From Dasyornis broadbenti (Eukaryota > Chordata > Aves > Passeriformes > Dasyornithidae), in assembly GCA_013397935.1 (NCBI GenBank), contig VZRN01006621.1:743317-807316 (forward strand): a DNA stretch of 64,000 nt, in the 5' to 3' direction. The notes beneath the pieces are model-generated. The model did no database searches, was not told the DNA's origin, and saw only the letters and a list, made by a program, of their open reading frames with translations. The position numbers and the translations under genes were made by a program. Positions 25,501 through 38,564 of the stretch are shown here, in pieces. How positions within the stretch are numbered: position 1 is the stretch's first letter; every line of letters starts with the position of its first letter.

Positions 25501-28029
25501 ATTGCTACAGCTGTGAAATGCTGGCTGTGTAACAGCATGGCTGTTGAGGACGTGACAGAATAGGGAGAGATTTTTACTTACTTGTATTTATTTCTTCAAA
25601 TATGGAGTACTAGCCTGTGACAATAAGTATGCAGGTAAAAATAGGCAGCAATAATTTTTTTTTATTTAATTCAAAGGGTGAATTAGGATATAGTGGAAAA
25701 AAGAGAAGTATTAGGTGTACTTGATGATAAGTTTTTCACGGCACATGATCAAATCTGGGGGGAAAAGTGTTAATTTTTTACTTGAAATAAAACATTGCAT
25801 TTATTTCAAATATCCATTTCATTTATCGCCCTTAAAAACTTTAAAATGTCAAACATAAGCAATTTCTGGATCAATTTTTTCTTTTTAATATATTTGCAAA
25901 ATATCCTAACACAGGTGTTTTCAGTTTTTAATTTAAATTTAATTCACCAAAAGTTATGTAGTTAACTTTTCACATAGGTATGAAACTTCATATTTAACTA
26001 GTAATGTATTTGCCAAACCTTAGTGAAAAAGGAGTTGTTCTCAGCAAGTGTATGTCTGTTAGAGAGAATAAAAAAAAATTTTTTTTGGATGGGTCTAGAC
26101 TTCTAGAAACCCCGTGCTTTCTTACAGAAAATGTCACATGAAAATCTGACTGAAAACCAAAAAGTGGCTGTAAGTTAGGAGCTGTGCCTTCCAAAAACTT
26201 AGAGGTATGGGAAGGCTGATTCCCAAGCGTTTGCAATTTGCTGCCAGTTGTGATTCAAGTTTGCTCCAGTTGCTCAGTCTCCCAAGGGTGCTGTAGCTGA
26301 AGGAAAATTGATGCTAGGGGGGTTAGATGGGTCTTTAGGCTATATGCGCTAAGAATGCTTGCACCTAAACCATTTGCAGCTGGCTATTGACAAATCAATA
26401 TTTTATAAGGCAATCCCAGGAGACTCAAGATGCACTGGTAAGAGAGCTGCTGGTGATAGTCAGCCCATTCACACCAGGGTGTATGTGATCTGAACATGTC
26501 GTATGAGGAATGCTTGGTTTTACTTCTCTGTTGTGCCACTGCATTTCAGTGAGAGAGAACTAGTTCCTGTTTGTATTCTTGTGACCAATGGCACTTTATT
26601 CTGCAATGCTACCATATCTAGAGTCCATCAGTAAAATTATTTTAATCTTGTCTTTTAATCTTCTACATTTCCTGCAAACTTTTTTCAAAATAATATGTAA
26701 TTCAGATCATCTAAAAGTTAGAAGCATAACAAGTTGTGTTTCTAATACTATTGAAAACACCTCTCTTATATCACACAAGATATGATAAATAATCTCTGCT
26801 ATACTGTGCGGGTTTATTGTGAAACTGCAAGTGTTGCTGAATTGTGCGCTTTACCACAGCTTGAAATTACACAGAGACCTCATACAGTAGCTACATATCA
26901 CTACCCACTTTGTAGCAGCTAAAACTGAACATGATTTATTAGTAATATAGCAAACTGGAAAATAGATGTACTTACCAGCTGGAGAAAGGGGGGGAAGTTC
27001 AGAAAACAAGTGCTACACTATGTTAAATAATTCCCAAAGGTCTACTTTACTAGTCTTGGAGTTTTTACTTACCTAAAAGACTTCAGTAAAAGCCTTGGAG
27101 GTACTTTGTTGCAAACATTTTTATCAGAAAAGAAGACAGATAACCTGTCAAATGGAAAACATCAAACTGACAAGTAAGTATAGTCATGTGCTTGGTCACT
27201 AAAACAGTGCAAAAATTGAGGGATTTTCAGAGAGTGCCATGGAAAAATACCCAGGAAATAGAAGGTCTCAGTAAAGCATTCTACTGTGGTTTAAAATCCT
27301 TGAAAATCTAGCCACTTCTTATTTTTATAATGTGTATTTACATTTTAAAATATGACTGTAACTAGTAGAAATTTACAGAACATATATTCTCAAATCAGCA
27401 AATTATGAAACTAGACTTTTATTTTTATACAGAAAGAGTTTCCTCTCATTCAGTCCTGTGATACTGAGCTAGAGTCTTCCTATAGTAGAAGATTGCCCCA
27501 GTTTAAGTTTTATCAATATAACTATTTATCAGCAGCAAGATAGTTATATGATCAATAAATCTGAACACAGACTTGCCATTAAAAGTTATAATTAAATCAA
27601 ATGTTCCAATAGTAAAAAACAAAGTAGTGTGATTGAACTGCATGATATTAGTACAAGATGTCATATATTGACCATTTTGTTAGGGGGCTATTTTTCTAAT
27701 TACTTTATTGAAATTTTATCTCAATTTTAAAGAAGGATTCAAATTATACCTTTTTTTTTTTTTTTAGAAAGCAATACAGTGATGAGAGACTCAAATGAGA
27801 AACAGGAAACAAAAGGTAATATCAGGAGAGAAACCTACAATCACAGAAAGGTACATGCAATTCAAATAATTAAAGGGTAAGAGAAAAAAGACTAAGAAAA
27901 GCAGGTATGAGAACACTTACATAAATTGCCAAGTAAGTTTCTTCATTTTGTATTCTCTTTTCTCCTTTCGGGCATTCATTAAGAGAGCAGGCTTCCCAGA
28001 CTTGATCAGTTGCGATGAATTATGCTTAG
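19501..28029. other. 8.5 kb without recognised genes or named repeats
   Basis: Open frames up to 116 codons (minus, 20.37-20.72 kb) with no domain. The 20.1-21.2 kb and 23.46-23.76 kb stretches are locally richer in G and C. At 23478-23678 a 66-codon plus frame ends in a stop and has an acidic run (EGEDEDCMHDL), but it lacks a convincing splice acceptor. T- and A-runs occur near 24.93, 24.99 and 25.66 kb, and a 15-T run at 27751-27765. No repeat family was identified, and the region could be unique intergenic or intronic DNA. Confidence 0.5.
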
Positions 28030-28315
28030 TTTTGGTCAAATACTTTGGTTTCAGTACAGACCCCAGTACAGCACAAAGTGGAATTTCACTTGTTACAAGT
28101 TTCCAGTTAGTGTACAAATCATTAACCATGATCCTCTGAGTCCAATCATTCACCTTTTTATTTGTCTATCTAGCAGTTCAACCATCCAGACCTTAACGTG
28201 GGAGTGTTGAAAGCCTTGTTATGGTCAATATAGTAACATGGATAGGCACCCATGGTTTTCCCCCTTGTCTACAATTCATTCAATGGGTCACTTTATTATA
28301 GAAGCATAATATGGA
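28030..28315 (-). mobile_element. Old CR1 LINE fragment, reverse-transcriptase region, minus strand
   Basis: The minus-strand frame gives 'WTQRIMVNDLYTNWKLVTS' followed by a decayed 'EIPLCAVLGSVL'. This aligns with the CR1 ORF2 segment in which an RTQRVVVNG-type stretch precedes the (T)SGVPQGSVLGP motif of reverse transcriptase. The catalytic motif is lost by substitutions. The adjoining plus-strand text 'gaaagccttgttatggtcaatatag' near 28210 corresponds to the next upstream part of the same ORF. An ancient, non-functional copy. Confidence 0.7.
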
Positions 28316-31300
28316 CTTTTAGGAAGGCACTTGAAGACCAGGACACCTGTAGTATGATTCTCTTCAATTCTCATAGTACTCAGTGTTGTTTTGGAATCTC
28401 TAAGGATGGCAGATTTTTTAGTGCCTGGCTTTTGAAGGGGTGTAAGCAGGAATTCAGACTCTTCTGAGACAGGAAATGCCTCTATTATAAAGAAGGACTA
28501 TACAATAGAGGTGTACTTATTTTTGATTTAAGATCTAGGGCTTTTGATATTGAAAACTGACTATCTTATATATAAATTTATGAACATCATAAAGTCAGCC
28601 ACGCTGAAAGAGACCTTTGTTCAATGTAGAGTTATCTGCAGCTGACGAAATCACAGAAATTCTGCATCCTTAAGCAAAGATGCAAAAGGTCTCAAATTTT
28701 CAGTTTTAGGGCCTCTCCATAGCAATAAATATGAGTTTATATTCAATATCCCTGCAGATTCAATCAGAAATCACTGCATCTCTGCTCAGTTTCAAAAAGA
28801 GAAGCTGCATGAAAACAAGATAGGCAAAAAATCCCTACAGTGACAGTGAATAGGTATTCCAGCTTGCCATGACAATCCCAAGTACAAATGCAATGACTCA
28901 CCATGTCACTAGTCATCTAATGTGTAATTTATTACCAGCAGCTACAGAACATATTCCATATGTGAAAATAAAATCTGTTACAAATAACAGCATGGTTAGA
29001 TAAGATCTGATCCAATTTATACACCATGCAGGGGACTGAAAATTATGTTATTTCTTGAGTTCTGGAGGTCCTTCCTGAATGCAAATAGATCAAAACATTT
29101 AATTTCTCCCTCCACTCTGCTTACCCCATGAAGGCTTTTTATAAGCTAATGGGTGCTTTCTAGGCTACATGAGACAGCATGCCTGTGTTATTTTCAACAC
29201 CGAAGTACTGTGTGAATAACACCACATCCCATAGGTTCTGTGAAGTACATTGTAATTTGTGGTGTGCTGCAGAAGATTTTTGCAAATCTGTCTAAAACAA
29301 AACCTTGGTTGTGCGACAAGGGCCAACTGTGATGAACTGTAGAAAAATTTTACAAGATTCGGTGAGCAGCTAATAATGTGGAATTCAATGTAGATAAATT
29401 TAAAGTGATACTGATGATAAAGGGAGTGGACAAAAGTTAAAGTGCTATTTAAAATAGATTCCAATCATTGTAGCAAGATGGTAGATTGCAATTGGGAAGG
29501 AGTAAGCCTCAAAAATGTAAACTTTGTCATCACTGGAAATCTCATAAGAATTGTTAGGGGTTATTAGGAATGCAGTAGAGATTGGAGCAAAGAAAATCAT
29601 GAAGCCAATGTATAATTGCATGCTTTTCCAAAAGACGTATACTTTGCACAGTTTTCCTTTAGCTTGAGAGAAAGGAATGATACAAAGTGAGAGAATTTAG
29701 TGAAGTACAATAGTGGTCATCAAAGACATGGAAAAGCTTACCCCTGAGAAGTAAGTAGGCTTGAATAGAACAGGCTAGTCTTTTCAAAACTCCTCAGTCT
29801 TGAAAAATTGTGTCTCAGAAAGGATATGACTTAGAGGTTTATTGAGTTTCCATATGCGTTACACAGGAAGAGCAGAGAGCAATGATTATTCCTTCTCTCT
29901 TCTGATATAAAAACCTGGCTATCACTTTAAACAAATAAAGTCACATTTATAGTAAACAAAACAGCTCTTCTTTTATTGGTTAGTTTGGCAATGCAACTGG
30001 CAGCCACGGGACATTGGGGGTCCTAAAAATATACAAAGATTTGGGGCAAGACTAAAACAAATGCAAAACATTTCCTAATGTAGTTTTTGATTTCTGGCGT
30101 TCAAATTAAATTGAATTATTTTAAAACAAGCTAAGCATTTATAACTCGTTCACTGTTCAGAGTGCTTTGAGTACTGAACCCTGATTTGAAATGTACACTT
30201 AATTTTCTAAATAGGATATGGAGTGGGTATTGAGAACAAACCTTTGCAAATTGTTTTCTTTTGCAAATTATTTATTATATATGGGCTTCTGCAAATTATT
30301 AAAACACTCTAAGGAAACCAAACAAACAGAAATTAATTTCTTTTCCCCTTCAAGCTTCTATTTGAAAGAACACATGCAGAAAAACCTATGAAATTATCTG
30401 GCTGCATTTTGCATCTTTTAACAGTTCTGGTGATCCACATTTAAATACAGTGTGGAAACTGTTGTTATTACCTGTTTCAGTTGGGTAATAAATGTGGTGG
30501 TTTATTTCAATTTGGGCTTTTCTAGGACAAAAACCAATGTCCTGAGGTCTACATTTTCCATTTTGTGTGTATTGAGGTATTTCTTGATAATTCTTCTCAA
30601 ATGCAGGAAGGTTGTCAAAAATCCGAGTAAGAGGAACTCTGATGAAAAGTGAATAAAATAAAATTTACTTGCAAACTGTTGAAGTTCAGAATACAGGAGA
30701 CAGGAAATAGAGTCCAAATAGAACCAAATGAAAAAAACAGTCAGAGAAGTATGAATTTTGCAGGCAGATAAGTTTTGTTAATTTATTTAATCCAAATCCT
30801 TCTTTTCCTCTGCTTGTTCAAAAATGTATTTGTTTTTGCCTTTGATGTAAAAAATGTGGTTGTTAATTAAAATGTACTCTAAGACCTAACAGCACTTTTA
30901 ATTTTAAAACAAGAGACTCTTCTAAATTACACAGTGGTTTACAAACTCATTATGAAGCACCGGTGATTCAGAACAATGCTTCTACCTGTACTAGTCTTAA
31001 TAATTTGTAGATTTAAATAAAATTATTCCTTCAAACATTGTTTTGTTTAGTAAATTCTGCTGGTAGAGATCTACCAAATTATTTTTTGCTTTCTCCATCA
31101 TTAATATTTCTGTATCTTATTTTCAGAGTTCAGTAAGGATTTCATCTAATCAAAAATTATTAAAAAATTATATTTGAGTTCAATTGAAATTCTGAATTTC
31201 AAGACTGTTTTTTATTACTCTTAAGAGGACAGTGTGGTTGAAGTAGTGATTGCTGTTCTGACTGATGGGTCGTGCTCTTTAATATAAAGGCTGTGATTTA

Positions 31301-32716
31301 AAAATGCCACAAATTATTTAAATAAAGCCATATTCAGAGTTGTATGTACTGTAGTAACATCAAGTTCAGACAAACCTTTTATATTTTTTTGATGAATCAG
31401 TGTAAAACACTGAGTTCTAACTCAGTAATATTTACTTTTTTCCCATGAAATTCCAAATTCAAGAGCTTTATTCTAATAAAGATTTGCATACACTTCTTTC
31501 TTGTCTGTCATTAGTAAGATTGGTAATATGCAAATTTTAAAAGTATTAAAAGCTGTTGAGGTTTTGGTGGAAGCTCTGTTGTTTGTTTTGGCTTGAAGAT
31601 TTTTAGGTTTTTGGTTAGTTGGCTGGTTGATGTTTTTTATGCTGCAGAGAACAGAATTGAGACGGCAGAAGTGAAAAGTCAAATACCACAGGCATTTTAA
31701 TGTTACAGTGCGAAATTATTTTTGCAGACATTTATTTTAATAATTATTGCTACTTGGTTTAAGTACTGTGAAATAACTCAAAGAATTAATATTTGATTAG
31801 CAGGAATATACTTATATAAAACACTGTTTCTAAAACTCAGGTTATTGGTAAATTTCACATCACATCTGCTTTTACACAAGATCCATGGTGAAACAGCAGA
31901 ATTTCTTGGCAAGTGAAATTTCATGCTTCTAATCTGATTGATAATGAAACTAGTAAAGATGAAAATGTTACAAGTCCACCCAATTTCCCAAAAGAGCAGA
32001 AACTGGACTATCACTTGTGTCTCCTCTTTAGTCTCTGAGTATAGGCACGTGTAAGGCTATAATGCAGTATTAAGCTAAACAAGCTTTTCTTTATACTAAG
32101 AAAGGAGCACAATGTATTTATCCAGTATTTTCTGCCTGTTTATGTCTTCACCTATTTTGAGATAGGTCAATTAGTCTGCACTTGGTTTGACTTAATTTTG
32201 CATGTTTGGTTGTGCTAAAGTAGCCAGTTTCTGTGCTAATACTGTGGCAGGGTCCTGTAGCATTTTTGTTGCTTTCTTAGATTTCTTCTTCCCAGAAACT
32301 TCTATGTTGACATTTCAGGTGCCAGTCGGGTCTACTGAGCATTAAGGTATTTTGTTATTTGCTCTGCTAGTCAGGGGTGGGAGCTGCTGCTGCTAAATCT
32401 CGGGGAAAATATTGCATGTGTGAATGGATACACATGGGAGGATTGTGCTTTCATTTTAATTTAGTTCTTGCTTCTGTCATCCTTTGAAGTGGAAAGCGTG
32501 CTTGACGCCTGGTTGAGGTAACTTGTGAAGCTGAATACTCCTTTTCCCCAGCTGCTGAGCTTTGGGAATTGGTGTGGTACTAGCCTGTAACAGATATTGC
32601 TTGGGTTCTTATGCATATCAAGTGTTTGCTCCCGGAAATACAAGCTTAGGATTTATATGAAGGATTTGTTCCAGTCATATTAGTCTGTCATTAAAACTGG
32701 AACTTAGGTTTCACTC
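28316..32716. other. AT-rich anonymous DNA, no gene seen
   Basis: Largest frame 99 codons (minus, 29.17-29.46 kb) without motifs. No named repeat seen. Confidence 0.55.
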
Positions 32717-33436
32717 TGCTGGTGGGTTGACCTTGGCTGCATGTCAGATGTCCAACAAGCCGCTCTATCTCTCCCCTCCTCACCAGTCATGGGGAGGAAA
32801 ATATGATGAAACTCTCATGGGATGAGATAAAGACAGCAACAGATCTCATCACCATCATGGGCAAAACAGACTTGTCTCACACAAATTAATTTAATTTATT
32901 GCAAATCAAATGACAGTAAGATAATGAAAAGTAAAAATAAACCCAAATCTTAAAACACCTTTTCCCTACCCCTCCCTCCCCTCTTTACTCCAGATTTCCT
33001 CTATGTCCTTGCCAGATAATGGTGCAGGTAGATGGGAAATGGGGGCTGTAACCAGTCCACTTGTTGTCTCTGCCATGCTTCCTCCTCAAACTCAGCATGA
33101 GTCTCCCACAAAGTCACAAGTCCTAGAAGAAAACCTGCTCCATCATGGGCTTCTCGTCCCTCAGGTCCACAGGTCTTTCCAGGAGCCTGCTCCAGCACTG
33201 ATTTCCCACTGAGTCACTCCCCTTTCCAGCTGCAGATGTTGTGTAGGTTTTTCCCCCTTCCTGACACACTTTATCTCAGAGCTGCTACCACCATCAGTGA
33301 CAGGCGTGGTCTTGACCAGCAGCAGGTACATCCTGGAGCAGGTTGGCATTGGGCCTGACAGAAATACAGGAAATTTCTGGCAACTTCTCAGAGAAGCCAC
33401 CCCTGTGCCTGCCCTGCCATTCAAACCCAAAACACA
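32717..33436 (-). mobile_element. Endogenous retrovirus LTR (ERVL-like), minus strand
   Basis: In minus sense it starts near 33436 as TGTGTTTTGGGTTTG. It then has 'ggggtggcttctctgagaag', a middle with repeated 'gctcctgga' type units and a poly(A) signal (plus 32895-32900). It ends in the conserved 'cagccaaggtcaaccca' at about 32725. The order is that of the abundant songbird-type LTR also seen nested at 11.1-12.2 kb, but the 5' tip and middle differ, so it is a different subfamily. About 720 bp. The TATA region is degraded to GATAAAG. Frames on both strands at 33.0-33.5 kb are shadows of it. No target duplication was established. Confidence 0.8.
32895..32900 (-). terminator. Poly(A) signal of the 32.7-kb LTR
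   Basis: TTTATT on the plus strand reads AATAAA on the minus strand, in the 'gcaataaattaaatt' context typical of this LTR family. Confidence 0.55.
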
Positions 33437-33831
33437 ATCCCAGCACATAATTATTCTTGCTTATTTGAGAGATTTTTGGTAGTTTCTGGATAAAGGATTG
33501 AGAGTTGGGGAAGCAAAATCAATGAGGACATTGACCTTTTGTGTCTTGCAGGGTTCTGTTTGGTTTTCTGTTACCCTGTGACTTAACAGAAAGCTTGTAA
33601 AATATATGAGTGAGGACATGTATTTTCCCAGCTGCTTCACCTTCTAGCACTCTGGAGAGTGTTGTCTTGGATAGATCAAGATTGAATGATGAGGCTTTTT
33701 TTTTAATATCTGAGGCCTGGGGAATGTTTGCCTATTTCATTTATTGTTTTCATGTACTTGTTCATTACGTGTTTATGCAGCAAGAACGTGTGGTATTCTT
33801 TCACTCTTACGTTTTTTGTTGATTTCAAGGA
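33437..33831. other. Anonymous DNA between an LTR and an LTR tip
   Basis: No gene or repeat recognised. A 70-codon plus frame at 33610-33822 has no motif. Confidence 0.5.
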
Positions 33832-33853
33832 TGTCGTGGTTTAGCTTGGCCCN
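33832..33853 (+). mobile_element. Orphan LTR 5' tip ending in a single N
   Basis: The 21 bases 33832-33852, starting TGTCGTGG, are identical to the 5' tip of the nested LTR (reverse complement of 12171-12191). The match stops exactly at an N at 33853, after which unrelated DNA continues. This is the start of an LTR in plus orientation whose body is absent from the assembly, so the single N probably hides an LTR or a larger retroviral insertion. Confidence 0.65.
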
Positions 33854-36785
33854 TGTTATTGCTAATCCATATATATCATGATGGATAGCCTTGCATGCAG
33901 TAATTCTGTAAGCATTTCCTATATTTTATATCAAGATTGTGTCCAAATTTAAAACAAAAATGGCATCACTTTTGAGGAGTAATGTGATATTTTATTTTGA
34001 CATTATATTTGGTATATCCTCAGGGTTGCATTAACTTCCATAACATATATTTGAACATTTTTCTTCATCTTTTACAGGATTTTTAAGTTCTCATGGGTAT
34101 TTTGATAACTTTTAATAGTGGTATTCAAATTTAGCTAATTTTAAGTCAGGATTGTTTTTTGGGCTCAAGTGCACAGGATGAGGCAATGCTACATTTCCAT
34201 TTTACTCTCAGAAGATAGATTGAGTTATACTTGTTGATTTACAGGTACAGGACACAGACAAGTTAGTAGGACCTATCTCTTCAATTAGAGATGTATGTGG
34301 TGAAGAAGCATACATTTTAACCAGCAGGTGATGAAGCCTTTTTTTGTTTGTTTGTTTTGACTCCAAGATATTTCCCCAGTCAAACTCCAGGTTTAATGGG
34401 GATGGGGAAGGAAGTGTGGTCAGGGTCAGCAGGAAGCATCTGTGCAGTCCCTCTGCTGGGCAGTGAGACTGGTCCATCTGACACGGTCTTCGGTGAAGGC
34501 TCAGCCTCAGTTGTTCATACATGAGCTCCTTGTTGTCTTGTTCCCTTCTATCACTGAAGTAAGTCTAGAATGCTGCCTACTGGGACCGAGGTACAGTGTG
34601 TCTGAGGTGGTACAGTGTTATGATGTTAACCCCCAGGTTATCTCACTCTGTTCCATGGAGGCTGTGGAGTAGTCTGTGCGTCTTATGGAAAGGAATCCTT
34701 TCTTTTTTTCTGGCTGATCCACATAGTAACAGTGAGTGTTCAGGTCTCAGCAATGGACTTTCCCATGGATATGTAAAAGGGGAACTCCTTTCTCATCTTG
34801 GTGTGAGGGAGAAATAACAGCCTCAGGAGCATCTTTCTCCTGAAGTGTATCTGCCTCATTTCACCCAGCAGGTCCATACCAGCTTCCTCTGAGCTGGAAG
34901 CAGCAATAGTGACTTCATGATCACCACTGGCACACCTCTCTAAAGTTTTAATAGCTTTAGGTTGATTCATTCACCTAATGGTTGAAAGAACTGACATCTG
35001 TCAGATATTTGGTTTGCTTGTAACTATTTTCATTAATTTCTGTAGATTATTGTCTGTAGAACATAGATTAGGAATTATATAATGAAGTGATAAAACCACA
35101 CATGCCCACAAAATATTTATTTCTCTCGTGTGAAAGATTCTCTCAGTATTTTTAGCACATAGAAACTTTTATGTAACATTTTTCAAACCTTTATGTGATA
35201 TTTTTTTGATTTAGGATGCCTATCATTTTTGCTCTTTTGAATTGTGAAAGATTGCTTTGTAGTTCCCTGACTGTTTCATGGAAGTCTGTTTCATTTAGTG
35301 TGCTAAATGATGATCACTACAGTTCAAACGAAATATAACTGGATTAGGTTCCAGGTCTTGTGCGTATAACAGCTCAAATGATCTTATAAGTTCCTTCTCA
35401 ATTTAGATCTGATGTAAATCTGTTAAAATCATTAAAAATCAAAGTGTCTCTCACTGTCCCCTTTCACATCATCACTGGGTACGGTGCTGTGCAAGCCATC
35501 TCTCTATGCCTGATGCCGCAGTAGTTGCACATCGTACTCCTCTTGTAGTCCTGTTTGCTTCCCTCATTCTCTGTATTGTGTCCTTCCTTAGGTTTTCTGC
35601 TTGAACATTTTCATTTAAAAGCTTTATTAGATTGAAAAGCTTAATTTTGTAGTGTTTCTTCTTTTACTGTTATCAAGGGTGACCAGTAGAAAAACAGCAA
35701 AATGTAAATAATTAATGCATTCTGATGAATGAGTTCCTTGAGGGTTAAAAGAAGCTTCAGCATTTTCACTGTAGCGCTCTGACAGTGAATCATTAGCAAT
35801 GTCCACTTTGCCAAAGTCCCAGGCGTGCAGCTTCCAAAGGCAACAGACACAAACCAGCAGTATTTTTTATCCTCATTCATCAATTTTGTAAAGTCAAATT
35901 GGTTTTCTGGAATCCCCACAGCAATTTGCAAATGATGTATGAAATCAAATATTCCTACCTGCACAGCGCACAGGGAAAAGAGAAAAGAAATAGCTCTTCT
36001 ATCAGTGCTCTGACATGCTATTTCAGTGATACTTGATATCCAGTCAGACACCGCCAAAAGTAAGATATTAGTTCCAGACGCTGAGGAAAATACCATTTAC
36101 AAAAATCTTTGTCACACTGTTCTTCTTCAGCTTTCCTGTTTGTTCTCTCAGAGCTATTAACCTTGATAGTTTTGTCTTTTAGCAAACGTATTTGTTCATG
36201 CACGTCCATCAAGACAGTTTTCAGAAATTTTGAAGTGATTTTTCTTTTTTTTCTCACTGATCATGGCTTGGGGAAGTATATGAGCTGGATGATCTCTCAA
36301 GGTATATTACTCTATTCTGTGATTCATTAAGATTATCTATGTATTTTTTCTCCACTGTTTTTCTTGCATAGTATTTAATTCCCTAGATATTTTTCATCTC
36401 TGTCAGTAGAATAAAAACCTTTTTTTAAGTGTTAATTTGTCTTATTTTTATTGTTCTTTTAATTTCAGTAGCAAAACTGCAGTTTTTCTTTGCATTTGAC
36501 ATGGATATTCACTACAGAAGTTAGAAGTTGTACGCTGTCTTAGATTGTATTAAACTCTGCATATTATGAATCTCTTTTTTAGTTTAAAAAAAAAAAGTCT
36601 GTTTTACTCATTAGGAACAAAAATGGTCTGGTAGACTTAAATAGCTGATACATTAATTAACATATGAAAGTTCTCCAGAATTTATTATCTGTTCAGATAC
36701 TGTTAATAAAGATGTTTTATTTTTAATTCAGATATGAAAACTAAAAAAATATAACAGGAAAAGAATATGGTAAGTGATGTGTCAT
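33854..36785. other. Anonymous DNA with the window's longest open frame, no gene supported
   Basis: The 34.33-34.95 kb part is richer in G and C and has several frames of 70-104 codons on both strands without motifs. At 35641-36096 (minus) an open frame of 151 codons is the longest in the window. It overlaps a 79-codon minus frame (36018-36257) in another register. Neither resembles a family I know. A GTAGGA donor-like site follows CAG inside the 151-codon frame (plus about 35955), but no good acceptor pairs with it. Confidence 0.45.
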
Positions 36786-36835
36786 CATCATAGAAACACA
36801 CAATATTTTGGCTTGGAGGAGACCTTTACAGGTTG
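36786..36835 (-). mobile_element. Short CR1 3' tip, minus strand
   Basis: The plus strand 'atcatagaaacacacaatattttggcttggaggagacctttacagg' is the reverse complement of a CR1 3' terminus (octamer tail followed by the 'ttccaa' region). Only about 50 bases are recognisable. Confidence 0.6.
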
Positions 36836-38290
36836 AATGCTATGAAGTGAAACACATTTTTTGATTTGAGGTTTGAAAAGAATTCTTTTATAACATGGTA
36901 AGGCCCTTATCTTCAGGCTCCTGTGCACCCATTCCCTGAAAACCATGAACGCCTTTGCAAAGACATATCAATGTAATGTACTAATGAAAAGAGACAATTC
37001 CTCCATCTCACAGAATTGCCAAAGTCTTTGGGCATCAGTGGTTGTCTTCTCCCTTTCCAAACAGTGGGGAAGTACTGTCTGGCGGTTAGTGGGGTCAATG
37101 ACCTACTAAAGCAGATACTCCTTCCAAGCATTCAGCTGCAGTCACAAACTGTATCCATGCCAGAAACATGGTGAATTACTGTGCAGGTGTCCACTGTGTT
37201 GCTTTTGATACCTGAGGAAGACTGCTTTAACTTTTCTCAGGTAATTTTTCATAGCACCACATCATAGACTATAGTAGAAAAAAAAGAGACTGTGGTGATC
37301 TTCTTGGAAAGTCCCTGTCAACCCTGCAGTATCTTTATCCTTTTTATTTTTGTATTCAGCATCGAGGGAGATAAAACATTCAGGAAGGAAAAATATTCTT
37401 GTTTCTCCTTCTTTTTCTCCAAGTTTAAAGATATTTACCCACACACCCTAAGATTTTAATGACAGAACTGTGTATTATCAGGATTTTGTGATTTTATAGC
37501 AAGAACTTCAAAACATGGAAAAGAATTAATATCTGTAAGTAAGAAACTCTATCATTATTAATGGGACTTGCTAGGCCCACTGTCCTTTAGAAATAGTGCA
37601 TGATTAGTTGTCCTGATGTCTGATAAGGTGTAAAGATGTATTAAACATGTTTTAGGGCAATGCTACTCCTTCCTGACTGGGTACTTGATGTCTGAAGGAA
37701 ACTGGCATGTGAGCTCATCTATCTTCTGAGCATAAGCAGCTGTACAGTCTCCCTTCTCTTGCCAGGCTTCCTGTTTGCATGCAGCTGCTAGGAATATAAT
37801 GCGTGAGAGACCTCAGGGCTTTTGGAAAATGGTGCAATTTTTCCATGGGAAAACTGACTAAAAATATTTGCTGATCAAATTTTGGTTAGGAGCTATTTAA
37901 AAATGCCTTGTCACAGATATTTATGCCCTATTTTCCCAAATTCCTTTCTTTTGTTTTTGTTGATTCTCTGATTATCCATGCCTATGAAAAGCAGGTATCC
38001 CTTTAACCTGAATCCCTAAATGGATATTCAATTTGAACTCAGTCAACCATAGTTAGTTGTAATTTAGTTTATCTTCTTGGTAGTAAACTTCCCCTTTCAG
38101 TATCAGTAATGTTCAGTAAAGTGTATCAGTAATGGTCTTTATATAAGGCAAGATTCCATATACCTGACAGATCAATAACTCAGATCAAATTAACCATGTA
38201 CCTTGAAATTTGATTTCCAAGGACTAGAGTATCTTTTTTAATCAAAGTCACAAAGGCATTTCTGAAACACCATGTATATTGTATCTCATT
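36836..38290. other. Anonymous DNA, no gene seen
   Basis: Frames of 60-72 codons without motifs. No named repeat recognised. Confidence 0.5.
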
Positions 38291-38564
38291 TACATGGCGT
38301 CCAGCAACAGGACAAGGGACAATGGGCACAAATTAAAATGCAGAAAGATCCATCTCAACATGAGGAAGAACTTCTTTGCTCTGAGGGTGACAGAATAGGG
38401 CAACAGGCTGCTCAGAGAGGTTGTGGAAAGTCCGTGGTAAGTATTTGACACCCACCTGGATGCAATCCTCTGCAACTTGCTCTAGGTGAGACTGCCTTGC
38501 ATGTGTGGTTGGACAGGATGATCTCCAGAGGCCCCTTCCAGCCCCAACCATTCTGTCATTCTCA
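38291..38564 (+). mobile_element. CR1 LINE 3' fragment with intact tail, plus strand
   Basis: Plus-sense CR1 3' untranslated region: 'caacaggacaagggacaatgggcac' near 38304, 'ccatctcaacatgaggaagaacttcttt' near 38350, then 'ggatgatctccagaggccccttccagcccc' and the octamer-type tail ATTCTGTCATTCT at 38550-38562. It is severely 5'-truncated. The two overlapping minus frames (61 and 78 codons) are shadows. This is one of the less diverged CR1 copies here. Confidence 0.9.

Noticed and set aside
33001..33482. Frames of 61-95 codons on both strands
   Set aside because: Shadows of the LTR at 32717-33436.
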